Source: Terriglobia bacterium (lineage in GTDB: Bacteria > Acidobacteriota > Terriglobia > Terriglobales > Acidobacteriaceae). Taken from it: a DNA stretch of 64,000 nt. Shown piece by piece: positions 56,269 to 64,000 of this stretch. The position numbers and the translations under genes are program-made. The notes beneath the pieces were generated by a model. The model made no database searches and was not told where the DNA came from. It worked only from the letters and a program-made list of their open reading frames with translations. Location of the stretch: the NCBI GenBank assembly GCA_020072815.1, contig JAIQGE010000001.1, positions 620,001-684,000 on the forward strand, in the 5' to 3' direction. Numbering within the stretch: position 1 is the first letter of the stretch; every line of letters begins with the position of its first letter.

Positions 56269-56847
56269 GGTGGTAAGTTTTCTCCATCGCGCCCTGGATT
56301 CAGCGGCGCGTCTGTGCAGCTATCAAGTGGAAACAAAACGGGATAATAAATCCTGACTATCTTATTGGCCAGCCGCTCTATTAATAAGAAGGATTCTCTG
56401 AACGGCTGGAAACGGCGGTTCAGCGGCTCTCTGGCGCATTAAATGGAGCCGCACTTCCCTGGCTAAGTCATTGGATTTAAAGCGAGATAGAGAGCCACCA
56501 AGCCAGCTACCAGGTTTCACTCCCGGTCGCTCTTTCCGTGTCGCAGCGGGTTTCTTCCTGACGTTGATTGGCCCGCGCGGGTCAACAGGATTTCAGCGTA
56601 GAGAAGTAGCATTGCTACGTCTCGCCTCACCGCGTTTCACGGGGCTGTCGAGATCAAGCATGTCTTGTCGAGGGCGATTCGCAGTAAGCCAGCATTGTCC
56701 CAAAATGGACCGTCGGTTCTCCTTTACAAGCGCCCCAATAAGTACTACCTTCCCTAGGACGTACGTGATCAGCGAATCCCCCCTGCTTCACTCTTCCGGA
56801 CGAAAAAATCAGACAGCTTGGTGTTTCCAAGAGAAAAGGGTGTGCAC
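56269..56847. other. divergent intergenic region with leader hairpin
   Basis: 579 bases between the radical SAM gene and the Ig-repeat gene. A hairpin pairs GAGAAGTAGC (56601-56610) with GCTACGTCTC (56614-56623), nine of ten pairs. CAGCCG near 56370 and CGGCTG near 56405 form another dyad. I see no riboswitch I can name (the GEMM/c-di-GMP core is absent). No gene supported. Confidence 0.4.
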
Positions 56848-59331
56848 ATGAAGGGCTCCCCGTGGGTGATACGGCTTTCCTGCCTGCTGCTGTTGCTGGC
56901 CGGCTCCTTAAACCTTTTTGCTGAACATCGCGCCGAGTGGTCCAAGAGTGACCACGCCAAGACCATACCGTTGCGGGACATGAAGATCGTCATTCCCGAA
57001 CAGGAAGGCCACCGCGATAAACCGATTCGCATGCTGAATCGAGGCGCCGCCACAACCGCCGGGCCGGACACCGCGCTGCAAACCTTGTCTTTGGCCGCTC
57101 CCACCGTGGGCAACATCACCAGTTTTCCCGGAGTTGGCCAGGGAGACTATGGCTTCACTCCCAATGCAGCGCCGCCTGACACCAACGGCGCTGTGGGCGA
57201 TACGCAATTTGTGGAATGGGTCAACGAATCGTTCGCCGTGTTTTCCAAAGCAGGCACGCTGCTGGCCGGGCCCACCGCCGGCAACACGCTGTTCCAGGCC
57301 CTGGGCGCAACCCATCCATGTGCTGTGCACAATGACGGCGACCCCATCGCCCAGTACGACAAAGCGGCGCACCGCTGGGTGCTAACCCAGTTCTCCGTCA
57401 CCAGCGGCAGCACGCAAGGCTTCTGGCAGTGCGTGGCCGTGTCGCAGACCGCCGACGCCACCGGCGCCTACAACCTTTACGCCTTCAATTACGGCACCGT
57501 TCAGTTCAACGATTACCCCAAGCTGGGTGTCTGGAACAACGCCTACCTGATTACTTACAACATCTTTAACAACGGCTCGACCTTTGCCGGTTCCAAGCTA
57601 TGCGCCTTTGACCGCACGTCCATGCTCGCCGGACAACCGGCCACCCAGATCTGCTTCCAGCTCAGCAACGCGTTTGGCGGAGAGCTGCCGGCCGATATTG
57701 ACGGCAATACGCCCCCTCCCGCAGGTTCGCCCGCCTACTTCATGGAGTTTGGAACAAATCAGCTCACCATGTTCCAGATGTCCAACATTAATTTCACCGC
57801 CGGCACCGCTACTCTGACCGGCCCCATCAATATTCCCGTGGCCGCCTTCACGGCTGCTTGCAGCGGCGGCGGCACTTGCATCCCGCAGTTGGGCACCACC
57901 CAGAAGCTGGATTCGCTGGCTGACCGCCTGATGTACCGGCTGGCCTATCGCAACTTCGGCGACCACGAAGCAATCGTTGCCAGTCACTCGATTACCAGCG
58001 GCACCAGCGCAGCCGTTCGCTGGTACGAAATCCGGACCCCGCTCACACCGACGGTCTTCCAGCAGGGCACCTTCGCGCCCGACGCCACCTTCCGCTGGAT
58101 GAGCAGCGCCGCCATGGACAGCGCCGGCAACATCGCCGTGGGCTACAGCGCTTCCAGCAGCACCATCAACCCGGGCATCCGCTTCACCGCTCGCTCACCC
58201 GGTGACCCGCTGGGCAGCATGGGCGCCGAGCAGACGATTCTCAACGGCACCGGTTCCCAGACCACTGGCCTCAGCCGCTGGGGAGATTACAGCAGCATCA
58301 GCGTGGACCCCGTGGATGACTGCACCATGTGGTACGTGAACGAGTTTGAGAAAGCCAACGGGACCTTCAACTGGAGCACGCGCATCGCGAATTTCAAATT
58401 CGCAGGCTGCGGAACTCCGGACTTCACCCTGACCTCGGCCCCGGCATCGGTTTCGGTGACACAGGGCTCAACCGCGAACTACACGGAAACCGTGACTCCG
58501 CAGAACGGATTCACCGGCACCGTGGCTTTGACCATTGCAGGACTGCCTACCGACGCCACCGCTACTTTCACGCCGTCCTCGCTCACTTCTGGTGATTCCG
58601 CCCTCGCGGTAACCACCGCGGCCACCACCCCGGCCGGCACCTACACGCTGACCATTACGGGAACCAGCGGCACGCTGACTCATACCGCTACCGCGACTCT
58701 GGTTGTCACAGTGCCCATCGTGGGTGACTTTGCCGTGACTGCATCGCCGAGTTCGCAGACGGTGACTGCGGGCGCCAACACCAGCTACACCGCCACGGTA
58801 ACGCCGTCCGGCGGGTTCAACGGGACTGTCACGTTCAGCGCCAGCGGGCTGCCCACGGGCGCAACCGCCAGCTTCAACCCTGCATCAGTGACCAGCTCCG
58901 GCAACTCCACCATGACGGTAACCACCAGCACCTCAACCCCGGCGGGCACCTACACGCTCACCATCACCGGGACCGCGGGCACGCTGGTGCACTCCACAAC
59001 TGTCACGTTGGTGGTGAATCCGGCGCCAGTGCCTGATTTCACCATCTCCGCGACTCCGGCGAGCCAAACCATTACCCGCAATACCAGCGGGAATTACACA
59101 GTCACCATTACCGCGGTGAATGGTTTCACTGGGACCGTTACCCTGAGCGTAACCGGACTGCCAAGCCGCGTAACGGCGACGTTCACCCCAACCAGCATTA
59201 CCGGCGCGGGAACCTCAACCATGAGGATCACCGTCAGCCGTAACGCCAGCCGGGGGACTTCAACGCTCACCGTTCGCGGCGTGAGCGGCGCGTTGAACCA
59301 CACCACGACTGTTGGGCTGACCATCAACTAA
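56848..59331 (+). CDS. large secreted protein with three C-terminal Ig-like repeats
   Basis: 827 residues. A signal peptide (RLSCLLLLLAGSLNLFA) is followed by a roughly 450-residue domain with GQGDYGFTPNAAPPDTNGAV, GDTQFVEWVNESFAVFSK and SLADRLMYRLAYRNFGDH, probably a propeller-type surface domain typical of acidobacterial secreted proteins. Three Ig-like repeats of about 90 residues follow, each with a pattern GFTGTVALTIAGLPTDATAT and AGTYTLTITGTSGTL. The Ig repeats suggest adhesion or a stalk. A perfect terminator lies after the stop. Start ATG 56848 has AAAGGG upstream. Confidence 0.82.
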   Translation: MKGSPWVIRLSCLLLLLAGSLNLFAEHRAEWSKSDHAKTIPLRDMKIVIPEQEGHRDKPIRMLNRGAATTAGPDTALQTLSLAAPTVGNITSFPGVGQGDYGFTPNAAPPDTNGAVGDTQFVEWVNESFAVFSKAGTLLAGPTAGNTLFQALGATHPCAVHNDGDPIAQYDKAAHRWVLTQFSVTSGSTQGFWQCVAVSQTADATGAYNLYAFNYGTVQFNDYPKLGVWNNAYLITYNIFNNGSTFAGSKLCAFDRTSMLAGQPATQICFQLSNAFGGELPADIDGNTPPPAGSPAYFMEFGTNQLTMFQMSNINFTAGTATLTGPINIPVAAFTAACSGGGTCIPQLGTTQKLDSLADRLMYRLAYRNFGDHEAIVASHSITSGTSAAVRWYEIRTPLTPTVFQQGTFAPDATFRWMSSAAMDSAGNIAVGYSASSSTINPGIRFTARSPGDPLGSMGAEQTILNGTGSQTTGLSRWGDYSSISVDPVDDCTMWYVNEFEKANGTFNWSTRIANFKFAGCGTPDFTLTSAPASVSVTQGSTANYTETVTPQNGFTGTVALTIAGLPTDATATFTPSSLTSGDSALAVTTAATTPAGTYTLTITGTSGTLTHTATATLVVTVPIVGDFAVTASPSSQTVTAGANTSYTATVTPSGGFNGTVTFSASGLPTGATASFNPASVTSSGNSTMTVTTSTSTPAGTYTLTITGTAGTLVHSTTVTLVVNPAPVPDFTISATPASQTITRNTSGNYTVTITAVNGFTGTVTLSVTGLPSRVTATFTPTSITGAGTSTMRITVSRNASRGTSTLTVRGVSGALNHTTTVGLTIN

Positions 59332-59355
59332 CTGCCTGCAATTCTCAGGCAATGC

Positions 59356-59388
59356 CAGGGCCGCCTTCGGGCGGCCCTGCTTCTTTCT
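59356..59388 (+). terminator. intrinsic terminator
   Basis: A perfect 10-bp stem CAGGGCCGCC / GGCGGCCCTG around a stable TTCG tetraloop, followed by CTTCTTTCT. It ends the Ig-repeat transcript. Confidence 0.9.
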
Positions 59389-59467
59389 ATCCCGCAAACG
59401 CAAGACAAGTGTCAAGGCATGACTCGCCACGCTGATGTTAGAATCACCTTTCGAACCGAGAGAAACC

Positions 59468-59752
59468 ATGGAACCCGTCCGCACTGGCTTGCGCAACATC
59501 ATGAGCGAACTCCTGCGGGCGCAGCCTGCGGAAGAAGCCGTGGTGCTCGCATGGCCTCTGGTGTGCGGCAAGGAAGTTGCCTCGCGTACCCGCGCTGTGA
59601 GTTTTGCCGGTGGCGTTCTGACCGTGGAAGTCCCTGACCGCGCCTGGGGAGCCCAACTTTTCGGCTTCACCACGCGCTATATCGCCGGGTTTGACGGTCT
59701 GCTGGGGCCGCTGGTGAAAGAAGTGAAATTCAAGACAGCAATTAGCAAATAG
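59468..59752 (+). CDS. dciA: DciA-type (DUF721) replicative helicase loader
   Basis: 94 residues. The DUF721 domain is short here: GLRNIMSELLRAQPAEEAVV, LAWPLVCGKEVASRTRAVSF, GGVLTVEVPDRAWGAQLFGF. DciA loads DnaB onto DNA in bacteria lacking DnaC/DnaI; the E. coli-type loader is absent from this window. The start is ATG 59468; the upstream codons are not conserved-looking. It is followed by gatC and gatA, a plausible but unusual operon, since a palindromic repeat lies between. Confidence 0.8.
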   Translation: MEPVRTGLRNIMSELLRAQPAEEAVVLAWPLVCGKEVASRTRAVSFAGGVLTVEVPDRAWGAQLFGFTTRYIAGFDGLLGPLVKEVKFKTAISK

Positions 59753-59832
59753 CAATTGGCAGCTAGCCAGTAGAAACATCGGTGCTGTTCCGACTTTGCC
59801 AATTGCCAGTTGCTAATTGCTATTTGCTACTT
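59739..59832. repeat. AGCAATTAGC-type palindromic element, copy 1
   Basis: The left part reads AGCAATTAGCAAATAGCAAT and continues with TGGCAGC; the right part (about 59797-59831) is its near inverse, ending TTGCTAATTGCTATTTGCTA. It would form a long imperfect hairpin between dciA (overlapping its last codons) and gatC. A related element follows gatC. Confidence 0.8.
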
Positions 59833-60162
59833 ATGAAAATCACTGACCAAGACGTCTCCCACGTCGCCGACCTGGCCAACCTGGAGCTCACCAGCGACGA
59901 GCGCCAGCACATGGTGCGCGACCTCACTTCCATTCTCGGCTACATTGACCGCCTCAATGAGCTGGACACCGCCAACGTCCCGCCCATGGCCCAGGTCCTT
60001 GGAATAAACGCCTCAGGAACAGACGTGCCCGGCGGCGGCAAGCCGGCCACCGCGTGGCGCGAAGATTCCCCGCGGCCTTCGCTTCCGCATGACGCGGCGC
60101 TGAAGAACGCTCCGGCGGCGAATGAAGATTTTTTCAAGGTGCCGAAGGTGATTGAGAAATAG
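59833..60162 (+). CDS. gatC: Asp-tRNA(Asn)/Glu-tRNA(Gln) amidotransferase subunit C
   Basis: 109 residues from ATG 59833. Matches GatC throughout: MKITDQDVSHVADLANLELT, RDLTSILGYIDRLNELDTAN and the C-terminal SLPHDAALKNAPAANEDFFK VPKVIEK. GatC stabilises GatA in the GatCAB complex that amidates misacylated tRNA. It lies between two copies of the AGCAATTAGC palindrome. gatB is not in the window. Confidence 0.95.
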   Translation: MKITDQDVSHVADLANLELTSDERQHMVRDLTSILGYIDRLNELDTANVPPMAQVLGINASGTDVPGGGKPATAWREDSPRPSLPHDAALKNAPAANEDFFKVPKVIEK

Positions 60163-60251
60163 CAATTAGCAAATGGCAATTAGCCGTTGGCCAAGGCTGA
60201 TGGGTTCATGTGGTTTGGCTAATTGCTAGCTGCCAATTGCTAGTTGCTAAA
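60156..60251. repeat. AGCAATTAGC-type palindromic element, copy 2
   Basis: Reads AGCAATTAGCAAATGGCAAT at the left and GGCTAATTGCTAGCTGCCAA then TTGCTAGTTGCTAAA at the right, inverse arms around about 30 bases. It overlaps the last codons of gatC and ends 46 bases before the gatA start. Same family as 59739-59832. Confidence 0.8.
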
Positions 60252-60297
60252 GACGAATCAGCAATTTGCGGCTATCAAGCATTCGATTGCAAAGATC

Positions 60298-61734
60298 ATG
60301 GACGTCTCACAACTCACCATCGCCGCCACTCGCTCCGCCATCGCGGAGAAGAAGACCACCGCTGTCCGACTGGCCGAAAGCTTCTACAAAAAAATTAAGG
60401 CTGAAGATCCCGACATTCACGCTTACCTAACTCTTTGCGAAGACCGCGCGCTGGCTCAAGCCCAGCGCATGGACGACCTGGCCGCCCAAGGCGGTCCCCT
60501 GCCTCCGCTGGCCGGCGTTCCCATGGGCATCAAGGACGTGATGGTCACCCGCGGCGTGCGCACCACCGCCGGTTCCAAGATTCTTGAGAATTTCATTCCA
60601 CCGTACGACTGCACCGCCGTCGCGCGCCTGGAAGCCGCTGGCGCCGTGATCCTGGGCAAGATGAATTGCGACGAATTCGCCATGGGCTCATCCAACGAGA
60701 ATTCCGCGTACGGCCCGGTGCGCAATCCGCGCGACAAAACCCGCGTTCCGGGCGGTTCCAGCGGCGGATCAGCGGCCGCGGTGGCTGCCGGAATGGCGGT
60801 GGCCACGCTGGGCTCAGACACCGGCGGCTCCATCCGCCAGCCGGCTTCGTTCTGCGGCGTGGTTGGCCTCATGCCTACCTACGGCCGCGTCTCGCGCTAC
60901 GGCCTCATCGCCTTCGCCTCGTCGCTGGACCACATCGGCCCGCTCACCCACACCGTGCAGGATGCGGCGATTCTGTTGCGCGTGATCGCCGGGCACGATC
61001 CCATGGACTCCACTTCCGCCAGCATTCCTGTCCCCGACTACGAGCAGGCACTCGCCCAAACGGTCAAGGGCCTGAAGCTGGGCGTACCCAAGGAATATTT
61101 CGCGGAAGGTCTGGACGCGGAAATCCGCTCGGCAATCGAAGCCGCCATCCAGAAGCTGCAAACTGCCGGCGCGCAAATCGTTCCCATCTCGCTACCGCAT
61201 ACCGTTTACGCCACTCCTACCTACTATGTCATCGCCACGGCGGAGGCCTCCGCCAACCTTGCGCGCTTTGACGGCGTGCGCTACGGCTATCGCTCGCCCA
61301 AGGCACGCACTTTGTCGGAAATGTACCGCCTCAGCCGCGACGAAGGCTTCGGCGCGGAGGTCAAGCGCCGCATTATGCTGGGCACCTACGTGCTCAGCTC
61401 CGGCTACTACGATGCTTACTACCTGAAGGCCCAGAAGGTCCGCACCCTGCTGGCGCGCGACTTTCACGACGCGTTCCAGAAAGTGGACGCCATCGTCACT
61501 CCCACCGCGCCCACGGCCGCTTTCAAGCTGGGCGAAAGGGCCGGCGACCCGCTCTCCATGTATCTGGCGGACATCTATACCGTCACCGCCGACCTGGTCG
61601 GCATCCCGGGCATCAGCGTCCCTTGCGGCGAAACCAAGACCGGCCTGCCCATCGGTCTGCAGATTCTGGGCAAGCACTTCGACGAAAGCACCGTCTTGCG
61701 CGTGGCCGGCGCCGTGGAAGCGAGTCACCGCTAA
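60298..61734 (+). CDS. gatA: Asp-tRNA(Asn)/Glu-tRNA(Gln) amidotransferase subunit A
   Basis: 478 residues from ATG 60298. Amidase-signature triad: Lys79 ([10 protein letters not shown]), cis-Ser154 ([16 protein letters not shown]) and the nucleophile Ser178 ([14 protein letters not shown]). GatA releases ammonia from glutamine for transamidation. The C-terminal [20 protein letters not shown] block is normal. Co-transcribed with gatC through the palindrome. Confidence 0.97.
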   Translation: MDVSQLTIAATRSAIAEKKTTAVRLAESFYKKIKAEDPDIHAYLTLCEDRALAQAQRMDDLAAQGGPLPPLAGVPMGIKDVMVTRGVRTTAGSKILENFIPPYDCTAVARLEAAGAVILGKMNCDEFAMGSSNENSAYGPVRNPRDKTRVPGGSSGGSAAAVAAGMAVATLGSDTGGSIRQPASFCGVVGLMPTYGRVSRYGLIAFASSLDHIGPLTHTVQDAAILLRVIAGHDPMDSTSASIPVPDYEQALAQTVKGLKLGVPKEYFAEGLDAEIRSAIEAAIQKLQTAGAQIVPISLPHTVYATPTYYVIATAEASANLARFDGVRYGYRSPKARTLSEMYRLSRDEGFGAEVKRRIMLGTYVLSSGYYDAYYLKAQKVRTLLARDFHDAFQKVDAIVTPTAPTAAFKLGERAGDPLSMYLADIYTVTADLVGIPGISVPCGETKTGLPIGLQILGKHFDESTVLRVAGAVEASHR

Positions 61735-61737
61735 TTT

Positions 61738-61898
61738 CCACCACGGAGGCACGGAGACACGGAGGAAGACTGAGTTAGGGTCTTCAGAGCGCCGTGCTGC
61801 CCTTACCCTGGCAATTGCGGCACAAGACCACCTGCCGTCCGGACAGAGTCCATGAATTTCAGCCCCCGTATTTCTCCGCCTCCGTGTCTCCGTGGTGG
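61738..61898. repeat. CACGGAGGCACGGAG-type inverted repeat
   Basis: The left arm begins CCACCACGGAGGCACGGAGA; the right arm (61874-61898) ends TCTCCGTGGTGG, its inverse, with a unit offset. The arms flank about 105 bases. This repeat is dispersed in many acidobacterial intergenic regions. Confidence 0.8.
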
Positions 61899-61967
61899 AT
61901 GTTCTTTCCTAACCGCGCGACCCGCGCGCGCTCGACTACCTGGAAGAAATTCTCACCAAATAAGAAA

Positions 61968-61988
61968 GCCGGGGCCCGCGGCCCCGGC
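61968..61988. terminator. intrinsic terminator between gatA and the oxidase operon
   Basis: A perfect 9-bp stem GCCGGGGCC / GGCCCCGGC with loop CGC, followed on the plus strand by CTATCGTTTTT. On the minus strand it is followed by TTTCTTATTT, so it could serve both convergent transcripts. Confidence 0.85.
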
Positions 61989-62008
61989 CTATCGTTTTTC
62001 TCAAAAAG

Positions 62009-62311
62009 CTATTTCGCTCCAAACCACAAGTCGCGGGAAATGTAGTCGCTCAAGCTGAGCGTGATCAGGATCAGCAGCCAGAAGAACCCCGCGGCCACCG
62101 TCACCATGGTCAGCTTGTTGCTGTAGCGCACGTGCATAAAGAACAGCACCACCAGCACGGCTTTGGTGCAAGCGATAGTCAAGGCCACCACCGGGTTCCA
62201 GATGCCCATGTCCCAGGTGGCGGCAAAGTACGTGAGTACGGTGCCCACAAAGAGGCAGGACACGATCAGCAAATACAGGAGCGGAGTCGGATGCGATTTT
62301 TCGTCTGACAT
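62009..62311 (-). CDS. cytochrome c oxidase subunit IV-like protein
   Basis: 100 residues with three membrane helices: PLLYLLIVSCLFVGTVLTYF, NPVVALTIACTKAVLVVLFF and VTVAAGFFWLLILITLSL. The pattern matches the bacterial subunit IV (CyoD/CtaF-like, Pfam COX4_pro) that follows subunit III. Start ATG 62311. It is 17 bases after the ctaE stop in the same operon. Confidence 0.88.
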   Translation of the reverse strand: MSDEKSHPTPLLYLLIVSCLFVGTVLTYFAATWDMGIWNPVVALTIACTKAVLVVLFFMHVRYSNKLTMVTVAAGFFWLLILITLSLSDYISRDLWFGAK

Positions 62312-62328
62312 AATTCTCTTTGCCAACC

Positions 62329-63105
62329 TCAGCCGTTGTGCGTCCGGTTAATCAGGTACAGCAACGGGAACAGGAAAATCCATACGATATCAACAAAGTG
62401 CCAGTACAGTCCGCCCAGTTCCACGGGCGTAAAGTAGTCCGGCCCAAATTCTCCGCTGTTCGCCCGCAAGGTGAGCCAGGTGAGCAGTCCCAGGCCAATT
62501 ACCATGTGGAACGCGTGCAGGCCGGTCATCGCGAAATAGAAGGAGAAGAAAATCTGGGTCTGCTTGGCGGTCTGCTCGGCGAAAACTTCGGTCACCGGCT
62601 TCCCCATCCGCTCCTGATGCTCCATGAATTCTTTGGCAATGTTGCCGGTGGTGCAGCCCGGCCCGCCGGTGGCGTTGAACGGTTTGCCGATGAAGCTTCC
62701 CGGGATGTGGCACTCTTTGTATTTGTCGGTATATTCCACGGCCTTCACGCCCAGGAAGGCCGCGCCCAGAATCATGGTCAGGATCAGGAAAACGACTTGC
62801 TTCTTGCGGTCACCCTTCTGCGCCGACCACACCGCCATGGCCATGGTAAAGCTGCTGGCAATCAAGACCAGCGTGTTGGCGAATCCCCAGGTGACGTTGA
62901 TGCTGCTGCTGCCGGCTTCCCAGGCGGCATAAAACTTTAAACGGTAGATCAGATAGGAGGCGAACAATCCGCCGAACATCATGATTTCCGTCAGCAGGAA
63001 CACCCACATGCCAAAGGTGGAGGCTTCCTTCTGCTGCTCCATGCTGTCAAACTGATGGACCAGCGCCGGATGATGGTCGGTAGTGGTTGTCTGGCTAGTG
63101 GACAC
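62329..63105 (-). CDS. ctaE: cytochrome c oxidase subunit III
   Basis: 258 residues from GTG 63105; the bases just upstream, GAGGAGG, form a strong ribosome site, though an in-frame ATG at 63120 is also possible. The sequence is subunit [53 protein letters not shown] and [20 protein letters not shown]. An inserted segment with [12 protein letters not shown] and [13 protein letters not shown] carries two extra Cys. It overlaps the end of ctaD by 11 bases. Confidence 0.93.
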   Translation of the reverse strand: MSTSQTTTTDHHPALVHQFDSMEQQKEASTFGMWVFLLTEIMMFGGLFASYLIYRLKFYAAWEAGSSSINVTWGFANTLVLIASSFTMAMAVWSAQKGDRKKQVVFLILTMILGAAFLGVKAVEYTDKYKECHIPGSFIGKPFNATGGPGCTTGNIAKEFMEHQERMGKPVTEVFAEQTAKQTQIFFSFYFAMTGLHAFHMVIGLGLLTWLTLRANSGEFGPDYFTPVELGGLYWHFVDIVWIFLFPLLYLINRTHNG

Positions 63106-64000
63106 CGTGCTCCTCCTCATCGTCTCCGTAGTTGTAAGGATCTTCGGTCACAACCGGTATCTCATGGAAATTGTGCGTAGGCGGCGGCGAAGTCGTCTGC
63201 CACTCCAGTCCCTTGGCATCCCACGGGTTGTCGCCGGCCACTTGGCCGTACTTCAGCGACCACAGGAAATAGACCAGCGGCATGATGAATCCGACGGCCA
63301 GCACAGACGCGCCCGCGCTGGAAAGCACGTTGAGCACCTGGAATTCCGGCGGATACATGTGATAGCGCCGCGGCATGCCCAGATAGCCAAGAATGAATTG
63401 CGGGAAGAACGTCAGGTTAAAGCCGATGAACGTAATCAGCGCTGCCAGTTTCGCCGGCGCTTCCGGATACAGCCTGCCCGTCATCTTGGGCCACCAGAAA
63501 TGGATCCCGCCCAAATACGCGGTGACCATGCCTCCCACCATGACGTAATGGAAGTGCGCGACCACAAAGTACGTGTCGTGGATGTGAATGTCGGTCCCCA
63601 GCGCCGCCAGGAACAGTCCCGTCAGCCCTCCGATGGTGAACAGCCCGATGAACGCCAGAGCGTAGAGCATGGGCGTGCTCAGGGTCACCGACCCTTTGTA
63701 CATGGTCGCGGTCCAGTTAAAGACCTTCACCGCCGAAGGTATGGCCACCGCGAAACTCAGCAGGCTGAACACCAGCGCCGAGTACTGCGAGATGCCCGCC
63801 ACGAACATGTGGTGCGCCCACACGATGAACCCGAACACGGCAATGGCGATGGAAGAGAACGCAATGAACGTGTAGCCGAACACCCGCTTGCGCGAGTAGC
63901 AAGTAACAATCTCGCTGATCACGCCCATGCCGGGCAGAATCATGATGTACACGGCGGGATGCGAGTAAAACCAGAACATGTGCTGGAAAAGGACGGGATC
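63095..64000 (-). CDS. ctaD: cytochrome c oxidase subunit I, C-terminal part (partial)
   Basis: About 301 residues; the 5' end lies beyond the window. Seen are [20 protein letters not shown], the copper-histidine segment [29 protein letters not shown] with the heme and CuB ligands, and [11 protein letters not shown]. The His-Pro-x-Val-Tyr motif has Ala in place of Glu and is preceded by Tyr-Ser, which marks an A2-type heme-copper oxidase with an alternative proton path. The polar C-terminal tail ([16 protein letters not shown]) is unusual. First visible gene of the oxidase operon, transcribed leftwards. Confidence 0.96.
   Translation of the reverse strand, partial: DPVLFQHMFWFYSHPAVYIMILPGMGVISEIVTCYSRKRVFGYTFIAFSSIAIAVFGFIVWAHHMFVAGISQYSALVFSLLSFAVAIPSAVKVFNWTATMYKGSVTLSTPMLYALAFIGLFTIGGLTGLFLAALGTDIHIHDTYFVVAHFHYVMVGGMVTAYLGGIHFWWPKMTGRLYPEAPAKLAALITFIGFNLTFFPQFILGYLGMPRRYHMYPPEFQVLNVLSSAGASVLAVGFIMPLVYFLWSLKYGQVAGDNPWDAKGLEWQTTSPPPTHNFHEIPVVTEDPYNYGDDEEEHGVH

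Noticed and set aside
56269-56847. c-di-GMP riboswitch in front of the large secreted protein
   Set aside because: The GEMM core elements (CGCAAAGCC and GGCAAACC types) are not present; only simple hairpins are seen.
59782-59832. Longer GatC start reading through the palindrome
   Set aside because: The extra residues are a translation of the palindromic repeat; GatC homology begins at ATG 59833.

Overview
The window looks like a piece of an Acidobacteriota chromosome, probably class Terriglobia. Three things point there: a manganese cupin almost colinear with the hydroxynitrile lyase of Granulicella tundricola, a radical SAM protein resembling the enzymes that make membrane-spanning lipids, and many dispersed palindromic intergenic repeats of the kind common in soil acidobacteria. 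DNA is moderately GC-rich. Genus cannot be fixed from sequence alone.

Layout. 1-2200: tail of an AraC regulator, an aldo/keto reductase, the cupin and a small membrane protein. 2200-4113: decayed DNA with a frameshifted DUF1801 gene and one small membrane protein gene. 4114-14340: a genomic island in a tRNA-Pro(CGG) gene, bounded by a perfect 49-bp copy of the tRNA 3' half. It holds a complete secreted Rhs protein with an HNH nuclease tip and its DUF4265 immunity gene, then a displaced second Rhs tip with a different HNH toxin and a paralogous immunity gene, then a third decayed Rhs stub. Each displaced module follows a conserved roughly 175-bp non-coding linker. 14669-33357: mostly housekeeping and envelope genes (PQQ-type sugar dehydrogenase, a solitary type IIG restriction-modification enzyme, glyA, rpiB, a crotonase, an ABHD18-like hydrolase, an L,D-transpeptidase, a TonB-type protein, two serine beta-lactamase-fold hydrolases, dnaB). 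A likely non-coding RNA with its own terminator lies upstream of dnaB.

33721-37542: a three-gene defence operon preceded by a 14-bp inverted repeat: a DUF4297/Cap4-like nuclease, a small middle protein, and an SMC/Rad50-like ATPase with a zinc hook. This matches the ABC-three-component (ABC-3C) architecture and is the strongest candidate for an unusual system here.

37718-49730: alr, a cyclase-like protein, an M28 peptidase, a redoxin, an AbrB/VapC toxin-antitoxin pair with a predicted leaderless promoter, a beta-helix protein, mutY with an internal tandem duplication, and a SAM-hydrolase-family protein with a signal peptide. 49742-53289: a minor-pilin operon. 53531-56268: a lipoprotein and the Tes/MSS-like radical SAM protein. 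56848-61734: a large secreted Ig-repeat protein, dciA (the DnaB loader), gatC and gatA. 62009-64000: cytochrome c oxidase subunits IV, III and I, the last cut by the window edge and carrying the A2-type YSHP motif.

Limits: all functions are read from sequence motifs and remembered family features; no search or alignment program was run.
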